DNA from: SVTX01 sp045653805
GTDB lineage: Bacteria > Bacillota > Clostridia > Oscillospirales > CAG-272
Assembly (NCBI GenBank): GCA_045653805.1
Contig: JAZOMF010000066.1
Location: 1-12,013, forward strand
Direction of reading: 5' to 3'
DNA length: 12,013 bases
This document shows, in pieces, positions 1 to 5,957 of the stretch. Numbering within the stretch: position 1 is the stretch's first letter; each line of letters starts with the position of its first letter. The notes below the pieces were generated by a model that saw nothing but the letters and a program-made list of their open reading frames with translations, was not told where the DNA came from and made no database searches. Both the position numbers and the translations under genes were made by a program.

Positions 1-2
1 CT

Positions 3-743
3 CAGAATAACAAGGACGATGCAAGTGTAATGAGCGGTGACGATGCGGCAAGAGCTGTTTCTGTCAGCGGTCTTACAGGCAAGGCGCTCGTTGAGGCTCT
101 CGCTGATAACGGCAAATTCTTTGAGATCAACGCAAAAGAGAGCGGTATCGTTACTGGATTTGCATTCTTCGGCGGAACACTCTGCGGTGTGGTTGCATCT
201 AACAACGCGTGTGACGCGGGTAAGATAGGCGGAATCGGCGCTAAGAAGGCGGCTGATCTTATCTCCTTCTGCGACCGCTTTGGTATCGCAGTCCTCACTC
301 TCGTTGATAGCGAGGGACTTTGCGATTGCGCATGTCCCAAGTGCACCGCTCGTCTTGCGATGGCTTATGCTAACGCTACCGTGGCAAAGGTTACCGCAGT
401 TGTGGGCAAGGCTTACGGCGCAGGATTTACTCTTCTCGGCTCCAAGTCCCTCGGTGCTGACATCGAGCTGGCACTTGACAGCGCGGTTATCAGCGTAATG
501 AGCCCCGAGAGCGCAGTTGCTTTCATTATGAACGACCAGATCACCGCGGCCAAGTCTCGCGCAGACGTTGAATCTGAGTGGTGCTCGAAATATGCAAGCG
601 CAGTTTGTGCGGCAGAGAAGGGCGACATCGACGATATCGTTGACGAAGCGACCCTCCGCGCTCGCATTTGCTCCGCGCTCTATATGCTTTCCTCCAAGGC
701 AGACGGAAGTCCCTGGAGAAAGTATGCAAGAACCCCTCTTTGA
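3..743 (+). CDS. Acyl-CoA carboxyltransferase subunit of a biotin-dependent decarboxylase (5'-truncated, C-terminal half)
   Basis: The reading frame is open from the window edge (base 3) to TGA at 741-743, so the start lies outside; the ATG at 30 is internal. The visible 246 residues match the C-terminal half of the MmdA/GcdA/PccB carboxyltransferase family. I see KAYGAGF (canonical KAYGGAY), SKSLGAD, the VMSPESAVAFI segment (canonical VMGAEGA), AAEKGDIDDIV (canonical AAERGYIDDVI) and the basic end RKYARTPL (canonical KKHGNIPL). The family transfers CO2 between biotin and an acyl-CoA such as methylmalonyl-, glutaconyl- or malonyl-CoA. The anchor, biotin carrier and Na+ pump genes that follow make it the likely first subunit of a membrane decarboxylase, as in Veillonella mmd or Acidaminococcus gcd. 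The substrate cannot be read from this half. It looks divergent from textbook MmdA, particularly at the oxyanion-hole Gly-Gly-Ala. Family confidence is high, substrate confidence low. Confidence 0.85.
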   Translation, partial: QNNKDDASVMSGDDAARAVSVSGLTGKALVEALADNGKFFEINAKESGIVTGFAFFGGTLCGVVASNNACDAGKIGGIGAKKAADLISFCDRFGIAVLTLVDSEGLCDCACPKCTARLAMAYANATVAKVTAVVGKAYGAGFTLLGSKSLGADIELALDSAVISVMSPESAVAFIMNDQITAAKSRADVESEWCSKYASAVCAAEKGDIDDIVDEATLRARICSALYMLSSKADGSPWRKYARTPL

Positions 744-762
744 TGAAAATAGGAGGTCGGAT

Positions 763-1302
763 ATGAAATTCAATAAGAAGATTCGCATATTCGCTCTTGT
801 TTGCGCACTTTTCGTGCTTCTTTTCACAGTTGCGGCGTTGGCTACCGACGTTGATGCTCCCACGGAGAACGAGAGCGTTGTTGAAACCCAGCCGGCTTCA
901 AACAAGCTCGACATGGACATGAAACCCACGGACTTGAGAGAGAGAGCTGAAATTGCTCTGCAGGGCACCATTACCGGAATGCTGATGGTATTCGCGGTTC
1001 TCGGTTTGCTCTTTGGTATCGTATCTCTTTCCAAGGTTTTCCTTTATGACATCCCCAACAGAGATAAGAACAAGAGCAAGAAACAGATAACAAATGCTCC
1101 CGTAGCGAGCCCCGCTCCCGCTCCTGTGGCAGAGCCTGCTCCCGAGGTAGAGGATAGCGCAGACGACGGCGAGCTTGCGGCAGTAATCACTGCGGCTATC
1201 GCGGCTATGCTTGATAGCGAAGAATACAAGAACGAATTTGTAGGCGGCTTTAGAGTCGTTTCCTTTAAGAGAAGTGCTAACAGCGCTTGGAACAAGAAAT
1301 AA
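763..1302 (+). CDS. OadG/MmdD-like membrane anchor subunit of the sodium pump decarboxylase
   Basis: A 179-residue protein. The ATG at 763 is chosen over an in-frame ATG at 568 because a perfect AGGAGG (751-756) sits six bases before it and the longer frame would overlap the upstream gene by 176 bases. Residues 7-27 are hydrophobic (signal peptide or first membrane segment). Residues 69-95 form a second, clear transmembrane helix, followed by a charged stretch. An Ala/Pro linker comes next (about 113-124), then a C-terminal block with ELAAVITAAIAAML and FRVVSFKRS. That layout, one main helix, an Ala/Pro linker and a conserved AAITAAIAA...F.VRSIRR-like end, is typical of the gamma/delta (OadG/MmdD/GcdD) subunit. 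In known complexes this subunit holds the peripheral carboxyltransferase and the beta pump together. The extra N-terminal hydrophobic segment is more than Klebsiella OadG has. Nineteen bases separate it from the preceding stop codon, consistent with one operon. Confidence 0.85.
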   Translation: MKFNKKIRIFALVCALFVLLFTVAALATDVDAPTENESVVETQPASNKLDMDMKPTDLRERAEIALQGTITGMLMVFAVLGLLFGIVSLSKVFLYDIPNRDKNKSKKQITNAPVASPAPAPVAEPAPEVEDSADDGELAAVITAAIAAMLDSEEYKNEFVGGFRVVSFKRSANSAWNKK

Positions 1303-1326
1303 TTAGAAAGGTTCAGGTTTTATATA

Positions 1327-1692
1327 ATGAGAAGATTTAACGTAACCGTAAACGGTGTTTCTTACGACGTAGTAGTAGAAGAGATTGGCGCAGAGGCAGC
1401 AGCTCCTGTTGCAGCTCCCAAGGCAGCTCCCGCTCCCATTGCAGTAGCTCCTAAGGCAGCTCCCGCAGGCAATGCAGGTGCTGTCGCAGTTAAGGCTCCT
1501 ATGCCCGGCACTATCATGAAGGTAAACGTAGCTCCCGGTCAGGCGGTTAAGAAGGGCGACGTTCTTTGCGTTCTCGAGGCTATGAAGATGGAAAACGACA
1601 TTTCTGCTCCTCAGGACGGCGTTGTTGCTTCTGTTAACGTACAGAAGGGCGCTTCCGTTCAGGGCGAGGACGTTCTCGTAACCCTCAACTGA
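1327..1692 (+). CDS. Biotin carboxyl carrier protein (free biotin subunit of the decarboxylase)
   Basis: A 121-residue protein with three parts. Residues 1-20 form a short beta-rich N-terminus (FNVTVNGVSYDVVVEE) as in transcarboxylase 1.3S and MmdC/GcdC. Residues 22-53 are a flexible Ala/Pro/Lys linker. Residues 54-121 are a biotinyl domain. The biotinylation motif EAMKMEN places the biotin lysine at K87, and APMPG before it and PQDGVV after it are the usual flanks. The carrier shuttles carboxybiotin from the carboxyltransferase to the beta-subunit decarboxylation site in the membrane. It is a separate polypeptide, which fits the neighbouring OadA-like gene lacking any biotin domain. The gap to the upstream gene is 24 bases. 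The ribosome site is AGAAAGG (1305-1311) with a second AGG at 1315-1317, followed by TATATA just before ATG. Confidence 0.95.
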   Translation: MRRFNVTVNGVSYDVVVEEIGAEAAAPVAAPKAAPAPIAVAPKAAPAGNAGAVAVKAPMPGTIMKVNVAPGQAVKKGDVLCVLEAMKMENDISAPQDGVVASVNVQKGASVQGEDVLVTLN

Positions 1693-1738
1693 TAATTTCT
1701 TTCATACCATAAAAATTTTTACGAAAGGAATTATATAG

Positions 1739-2956
1739 ATGGACGGCATCTTAAGTACAATAAACAATTTTATTGGAAGTATGGGCTTTAACCACATCTT
1801 TGGTGATGCGTTTTTTGTAGATGGCTGGAAATATCTCGTCATGTACGCCATTGCCATTGTTCTCATCTATCTTGCAATCGGCAAGAAGTTTGAGCCCCTG
1901 CTTCTCCTTCCTATCGCGATCGGTATGCTTTTGACTAATCTTCCCGGCGCAAATCTCTTCCACCTTGATATGTGGATAGATTTTGAGCATACGGGAATGA
2001 CCGTTCTCGATTCAATTCAGGCAGTTATAAATCACGGCGGATTCCTTGATCTGCTCTACGTTGGCGTAAAGTTGGGTATTTATCCTTGTATCATATTCAT
2101 CGGTATCGGTGCGATGACCGACTTTACTCCCCTTATCGCAAACCCCAAGTATTTTCTTATCGGCGCAGGCGCACAGCTTGGCGTATTCGTTGCATTTGCA
2201 ACTGCGTTCCTCACAGGTGCATACACCATAGGTCAGGCGGCATCCATCGGTATAATTGGCGGTGCTGACGGCCCTACGGCTATTCTCGTTACCAAGACCT
2301 TGGGCCCTGCCATGCTTGGTGCGGTTGCTATTGCGGCTTACTCCTACATGGCGCTTATCCCCATGATCCAGCCCCCCTTCATGAAGCTCTTTACTACAAA
2401 GAAGGAGCGTCAGATAAAGATGCCCAAGCTTCGTAACGTATCCAAGCTTGAAAAGCTGGTTTTCCCCGTGCTTGTAACGTTCGTAGTTGGTATTCTCGTT
2501 CCCGATGCATTGGCTCTTATCGGTTGCTTGATGTTTGGTAACATTCTCAACGTTTGCGGTGTGACCGAGCGTCTTTCCAAGACCGTTCAGAATGAGCTTA
2601 TGAATATCGTTACTATCCTTTTGGGTATTTCGGTTGGTGCTACCGCTACCGCATCCAACTTCCTCAGCGTTCAGACCGTTATTATTATCGTTTGCGGTCT
2701 TGCGGCGTTCTGCGTATCTACCTGCGGCGGTCTTATCACCGCAAAGATCATGAACTGGCTGTCGGGCGGTAAGATCAACCCCCTCATCGGTTCTGCAGGC
2801 GTTTCTGCCGTTCCTATGGCGGCAAGAGTTTCCCAGGTGGTAGGTCAGAAGGAGGATCCCTCCAACTTCCTGCTCATGCACGCTATGGGCCCCAACGTTG
2901 CAGGCGTTATCGGTTCTGCAGTTGCGGCGGGCGTGTTCCTCAGCTGGATAGGCTAA
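1739..2956 (+). CDS. oadB: Na+-translocating decarboxylase beta subunit (OadB/MmdB/GcdB family)
   Basis: A 405-residue, multi-span membrane protein that decarboxylates carboxybiotin and exports Na+. Signatures are IGIGAMTDFTPLIANP (121-136), IGGADGPTAI (173-182) and HAMGPNVAGVIGSAVAAG (381-398). The residues I recall as important for Na+ coupling in Klebsiella OadB (D203, Y229, N373, G377, S382, R389) all appear here at a constant offset of 26, as D177, Y203, N347, G351, S356 and R363. The pump should therefore be functional. About nine or ten hydrophobic segments can be followed from residue 31 to the end; a charged cytoplasmic-type loop lies at 216-240. GAAAGG (1723-1728) ten bases before the ATG is the ribosome site. 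The gene sits between the carrier and the OadA-like subunit, with 46 bases before it and 28 after it. The family is secure; the sequence alone does not say which carboxyl donor feeds it. Confidence 0.95.
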   Translation: MDGILSTINNFIGSMGFNHIFGDAFFVDGWKYLVMYAIAIVLIYLAIGKKFEPLLLLPIAIGMLLTNLPGANLFHLDMWIDFEHTGMTVLDSIQAVINHGGFLDLLYVGVKLGIYPCIIFIGIGAMTDFTPLIANPKYFLIGAGAQLGVFVAFATAFLTGAYTIGQAASIGIIGGADGPTAILVTKTLGPAMLGAVAIAAYSYMALIPMIQPPFMKLFTTKKERQIKMPKLRNVSKLEKLVFPVLVTFVVGILVPDALALIGCLMFGNILNVCGVTERLSKTVQNELMNIVTILLGISVGATATASNFLSVQTVIIIVCGLAAFCVSTCGGLITAKIMNWLSGGKINPLIGSAGVSAVPMAARVSQVVGQKEDPSNFLLMHAMGPNVAGVIGSAVAAGVFLSWIG

Positions 2957-2984
2957 TTTGAAGAAAGGTTAGGTAAATATATAA

Positions 2985-4385
2985 ATGGCACAGGTAAAAA
3001 TTACCGAGACAGTATTGCGTGACCCTCACCAGTCGCTGGTTGCTACCAGAATGACTACCGAAGAGATGCTTCCCATCCTTGCCGAGATGGATAAGGCCGG
3101 CTACCACTCCCTTGAGGCGTGGGGCGGTGCTACCTTCGACGCTTGTATGAGATTTCTCAACGAAGATCCTTGGGAGAGACTCCGCAAGATCAGAGCAGAG
3201 GTTAAGAACACCAAGCTCCAGATGCTCTTTAGAGGACAGAATATCCTTGGATACCGTCATTACAGCGATGACGTTGTTGAATACTTCGTTCAGAAGTCTA
3301 TCGCAAACGGTATTGACATTATCCGTATTTTCGACGCGCTTAACGACCCCAGAAACTTGACCACCGCGATAGGTGCGACCAAGAAAGAGGGCGGACACGT
3401 TCAGGCGGCGTTCAGCTACACCACAGGCCCCGTTTACACCATGGACTACTACTCCAAGTATGCAAACCAGCTTGAGGAGATGGGTGCAGATTCTATCTGT
3501 ATCAAGGATATGGCAGGTCTGCTCAAGCCCTACGATGCTTACGAGTTGGTAAAGACCTTGAAGGAAAGCACCAGCCTTCCCATTCAGCTCCACACCCACT
3601 ATACCGCAGGCCTTGCTTCCATGACCCTTCTTAAGGCAATCGAGGCAGGCGTTGACGTAGTAGATACCGCTATCTCTCCCATGGCTATGGGTACTTCCCA
3701 GCCTCCCACGGAGACTCTCGTTGCAACCTTGCAGGGAACAGAGTACGATACAGGCATCAGCCTCGATACTCTTAACAAGATTAACAAGCACTTTACTCCT
3801 CTTCGTGAGAAGTATCTTGCAGAGGGACTCCTCAATCCCAAGGCGCTCAAGGTTGACGTAAACGCGCTTCTTTATCAGGTTCCCGGAGGAATGCTCTCCA
3901 ACCTTATGTCCCAGCTCAAGCAGGCTGGCAAGGAGGATAAGCTGACCGAGGTGCTTGAGGAAGTTCCGAGAGTAAGAGCCGACGTAGGTTACCCCCCTCT
4001 CGTAACTCCTTCCTCCCAGATCGTTGGTACTCAGGCAGTATTTAACGTCCTCAACGGCGAAAGATACAAGACCTGCACCAAGGAGTTCAAGGGCGTTGTT
4101 CGTGGCGAGTACGGTAAAACCCCCGTTGCTATCGATCCCGAGTTCGTAAAGAAGATACTTGGTGAGGATGCAAAGGTTATCGACTATCGCCCCGCAGACG
4201 ATCTCGCTCCCGAGCTTGATACCCTCAGAGCGGCTATTCCCGCAGGTTACCTTGAGCAGGACGAGGACGTACTTTCCTACGCACTCTTCGAGCAGGTAGC
4301 GCTTAAGTTCTTCGAGTATAGAAAGAACCAGAAGTACGGCGTTGATAAGAATGCAGACGCGACAAGCGGCGTTCATACCATCTGA
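2985..4385 (+). CDS. oadA: Oxaloacetate/pyruvate-type carboxyltransferase subunit (OadA / transcarboxylase 5S / PycB-like), no biotin domain
   Basis: A 466-residue protein. A DRE-TIM-like carboxyltransferase barrel (about 5-265) opens with TETVLRDPHQSL. The metal ligands are readable as D13, K174 (in CIKDMAG, the carboxylated lysine), H203 and H205 (in LHTHYTAG). These sit exactly four residues before the Vibrio OadA ligands I recall (D17, K178, H207, H209). The conserved carboxylase domain follows (about 280-450), with VPGGMLSNL and RVRADVGYPPLVTPSSQ. The protein ends there, whereas classical OadA (about 590 residues) carries an Ala/Pro linker and a biotin domain. Here the separate carrier at 1327-1692 presumably supplies biotin. 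The reaction is CO2 transfer between oxaloacetate/pyruvate and biotin. It is last in the cluster, 28 bases after oadB, with GAAAGG at 2963-2968 and a strong terminator nine bases after the stop. A role as 5S-like partner in a transcarboxylase is an alternative to simple oxaloacetate decarboxylation. Confidence 0.92.
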   Translation: MAQVKITETVLRDPHQSLVATRMTTEEMLPILAEMDKAGYHSLEAWGGATFDACMRFLNEDPWERLRKIRAEVKNTKLQMLFRGQNILGYRHYSDDVVEYFVQKSIANGIDIIRIFDALNDPRNLTTAIGATKKEGGHVQAAFSYTTGPVYTMDYYSKYANQLEEMGADSICIKDMAGLLKPYDAYELVKTLKESTSLPIQLHTHYTAGLASMTLLKAIEAGVDVVDTAISPMAMGTSQPPTETLVATLQGTEYDTGISLDTLNKINKHFTPLREKYLAEGLLNPKALKVDVNALLYQVPGGMLSNLMSQLKQAGKEDKLTEVLEEVPRVRADVGYPPLVTPSSQIVGTQAVFNVLNGERYKTCTKEFKGVVRGEYGKTPVAIDPEFVKKILGEDAKVIDYRPADDLAPELDTLRAAIPAGYLEQDEDVLSYALFEQVALKFFEYRKNQKYGVDKNADATSGVHTI

Positions 4386-4394
4386 TAATTGAAT

Positions 4395-4430
4395 TTCAAA
4401 AAGGAGAAGGGAAACCTTCTCCTTTTTGAA
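4395..4430 (+). terminator. Rho-independent terminator of the decarboxylase operon
   Basis: A perfect 16-base inverted repeat (4395-4410 and 4415-4430) encloses a GAAA tetraloop. The right arm contains CTCCTTTTT, so the U-run lies inside the end of the stem. It starts nine bases after the oadA stop codon. Because the arms are fully symmetrical (A-run on the left, T-run on the right), it could also stop transcription from the opposite strand. Confidence 0.92.
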
Positions 4431-4434
4431 TGTT

Positions 4435-4697
4435 AAATTGGAGTTTATCGGGGTGTAATCCGTTGAAACGGTGCATCCTCATCCACCACTCCGTGGTCCC
4501 CCTTCCCCTACCTTGGGGAAGGCTTACGCAAAGCGGAACTAAACATAAATTTGTAGCCGTGAAAAGGTTTTATGGCTATAGTTGAGGATGCGCCGCAGTT
4601 AAACCAAAGCCTTCCCCAAGGTAGGGGAAGGGGGACCGCGAAGCGGTGGATGAGGATGCACCGTTCAGTTTTATAACATCCCGACAAATCAAAATTT
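4435..4697. repeat. 263-base imperfect palindromic (MITE/REP-like) element centred at 4566
   Basis: Two 59-base arms, 4467-4525 and 4607-4665, are inverted copies matching at 56 of 59 positions. Outside them, TTTATCGGGGTGT (4444-4456) mirrors ACATCCCGACAAA (4676-4688), and AAATT (4435-4439) mirrors AATTT (4693-4697). In the middle, 4554-4578 is an 11-bp hairpin with two G-U pairs. All of these pairs share the same centre, base 4566, so the whole is one palindrome with unpaired patches (4457-4466/4666-4675 and 4526-4553/4579-4606). Each arm contains two mini-hairpins: a 5-bp stem with a 3-base loop, and CCTTCCCC/GGGGAAGG with a 6-base loop. TGAGGATGCGCCGCAGTT at 4583-4600 resembles 4651-4670 and may be a partial third copy. 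No transposase and no convincing target duplication is visible. It lies four bases after the terminator, and I see no gene in it. Confidence 0.88.
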
Positions 4698-4698
4698 G

Positions 4699-4987
4699 AA
4701 GCTCCATCATCGAGAGATAAATGTCGAATTTAATTCAACGTCACACGATAATTAAAGTTTCCTTACCTACTTTCTTTTCAAAAAAAGTACGGCCGATAAA
4801 TCAAAATTTGCAAATTTAGTTAACTAAAATCCTATATTTATCAAGTAAAAACTTGAAAAGGGGAATTTTGGTTATTTTGACATTGTATATTTTATATAAT
4901 TTGTTTGTTATGCCTTTATTGGGGCGTGAAAATAAAAACAAATTGTAAATTGTGCAAGGTTTCGTGTCAAATTTTACAAAAAAACAG
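4699..4987. other. AT-rich gene-free spacer with a degenerate repeat and two short palindromes
   Basis: No credible coding region is seen. CCGATAAATCAAAATTTG (4793-4810) repeats 4681-4698 at 17 of 18 positions. Read on the minus strand it leads into a weak hairpin (4768-4777 pairing with 4780-4789, one mismatch) and a TTTCTTTT/AAAAGAAA-rich stretch. This resembles the repeat at 11745, so it is probably a decayed copy. Two overlapping perfect 14-base palindromes follow: AAATTTGCAAATTT (4804-4817) and TTTAGTTAACTAAA (4815-4828). The remainder up to the rsmE promoter is plain AT-rich DNA, which could act as an upstream promoter element. Confidence 0.5.
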
Positions 4988-5016
4988 TTGACAGATTGGT
5001 TAAATTGTTGTATAAT
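4988..5016 (+). promoter_or_regulatory. Perfect-consensus sigma-A promoter upstream of rsmE
   Basis: TTGACA at 4988-4993, a 17-base spacer (4994-5010) and TATAAT at 5011-5016 match the vegetative consensus in all twelve positions at the ideal spacing. Upstream (4940-4985) is A/T-rich. Transcription should begin near 5023, giving a leader of roughly 107 bases before rsmE. In that leader 5070-5078 and 5092-5100 can pair (nine pairs, one G-U). No other promoter in the window is this clear. Confidence 0.85.
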
Positions 5017-5129
5017 TGGATACAGTCTCGGGCGAATGTTGTCTTATATAGTGTTTGTCCGACTTTATCTTTGTGCAAAACGATAATAAGCTTGCACGAA
5101 ATGTCAAAATTTTTGCTCGGAGAGATCGT

Positions 5130-5885
5130 ATGCCTCGTTTTTTTGTTAGAAAAGATCAGATCGACAATGGCACGGTTACCATCTTAGGTGACGACGCTCA
5201 TCATATCTCACGTTCTCTGCGTATGGCGGCGGGCGAGAGTATTACGGTTTGTGATATGCAGAAATTCGAGTATGAATGCACTCTCACCGACTTTTTGCCA
5301 GACAGAGTTCTGGCACAGGTGGTTTCCGAGAGAAAATGCTACACCGAGCCCCCATTTGCGGCGCGCCTCTATCAGGCGCTCCCCAAGGGCGATAAGCTGG
5401 ACACCGTTATTCAAAAGGCGGTGGAATGCGGAGTTTCCTCGATCACTACCTTTAATAGCGAGCGTTGCATCGCTAAAGAGAAGGGAGACGAGGAAAACAA
5501 GCTCCGCAGACGAAACAAGATCTCTCTCGAAGCTGCAAAGCAATCGGGAAGAGGACTTGTTCCCGAGGTAAAGGCGACCGTTAGCTTTGCAAGAATGCTT
5601 GAAGAGGCGTCTTGCTCCGACATCAAGCTGTTTTGCTACGAGGGTGACGAAACGGTTTCTGTGCGAAAGCTTTTGTCCGATGAGAATGCAAGATTGAAGT
5701 CCTCCGGCATTGAAACTCCCACGATTTCGATAATCGTCGGCAGTGAGGGCGGTTTTTCACTCAATGAAGTGGCGCGAGCACGCGAGGCGGGATTTATACC
5801 CATAGGTCTGGGAAAAAGAATTCTTCGAACCGAGACCGCTCCGCTTTTTGTCTTAAGCTGTCTTTGTTACGAGCTTGAGCTTTAA
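5130..5885 (+). CDS. rsmE: 16S rRNA (uracil-1498-N3)-methyltransferase RsmE
   Basis: RsmE methylates N3 of U1498 in 16S rRNA of the small subunit, using S-adenosylmethionine. The start at ATG 5130 (MPRFFV) is preferred over an upstream in-frame TTG at 5055. It has GGAG at 5119-5122, gives the usual N-terminus and yields 251 residues, close to the family's roughly 245; the TTG version adds 25 unrelated residues. Family features: an N-terminal PUA-like domain with HHISRSLRM (24-32), then KGDKLDTVIQKAVECGVSSI (86-105), EAAKQSGR (134-141), the SAM-binding knot motif IIVGSEGGFS (201-210) and LGKRILRTETAPL (227-239). The last two are the hallmark of the SPOUT trefoil-knot fold. The canonical proline in GPEGG is serine here (GSEGG). 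A perfect promoter lies about 110 bases upstream. No terminator separates it from the next gene, 72 bases on, so the two may be co-transcribed. Confidence 0.95.
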   Translation: MPRFFVRKDQIDNGTVTILGDDAHHISRSLRMAAGESITVCDMQKFEYECTLTDFLPDRVLAQVVSERKCYTEPPFAARLYQALPKGDKLDTVIQKAVECGVSSITTFNSERCIAKEKGDEENKLRRRNKISLEAAKQSGRGLVPEVKATVSFARMLEEASCSDIKLFCYEGDETVSVRKLLSDENARLKSSGIETPTISIIVGSEGGFSLNEVARAREAGFIPIGLGKRILRTETAPLFVLSCLCYELEL

Positions 5886-5898
5886 AAAAGTGTAAAAA

Positions 5899-5913
5899 TG
5901 TCCCGTTGGGGCA
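5899..5913. promoter_or_regulatory. Small inverted repeat between rsmE and the PucR-type regulator
   Basis: TGTCCC and GGGGCA (5899-5904 and 5908-5913) pair around a GTT loop, with one T-G pair. There is no T-run after it, so it is a poor terminator. It sits 45 bases before the regulator's start and just ahead of an AT-rich TATAAA-like stretch (5918-5923). An operator or a leader hairpin is possible, but nothing in the sequence decides this. Confidence 0.25.
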
Positions 5914-5957
5914 AAATATAAATAAGTAAATTAAAAAAGCAATACAAGAGGTAAAAC

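Noticed and set aside
568..762. Upstream ATG that would lengthen the OadG-like protein by 65 residues
   Set aside because: It lies within the preceding carboxyltransferase gene and has no ribosome site. ATG 763 has AGGAGG at ideal spacing and gives a sensible signal/membrane N-terminus.
2012..2881. 289-residue open frame on the minus strand opposite oadB
   Set aside because: The plus strand carries all the known OadB functional residues; the opposite frame is a shadow with no motif.
2940..4376. 478-residue open frame on the minus strand opposite oadA
   Set aside because: The plus strand encodes a clear OadA with all metal ligands. The minus frame gives a Leu/Val-rich translation with no family signature, as expected from strong codon bias in a highly expressed gene.
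4435..4697. CRISPR array or structured RNA gene
   Set aside because: There are two inverted arms rather than regularly spaced direct repeats, no spacers and no cas genes. No known large RNA motif was recognised, and no promoter precedes it after the terminator.
5055..5129. TTG start for rsmE
   Set aside because: It would add 25 residues not found in the family and ignore the MPRFFV start with its own GGAG site.
5101..5187. Small frame from ATG 5101 (28 codons) in the rsmE leader
   Set aside because: It has no ribosome site, overlaps the rsmE start out of frame, and its sequence shows no feature of a regulatory leader peptide.
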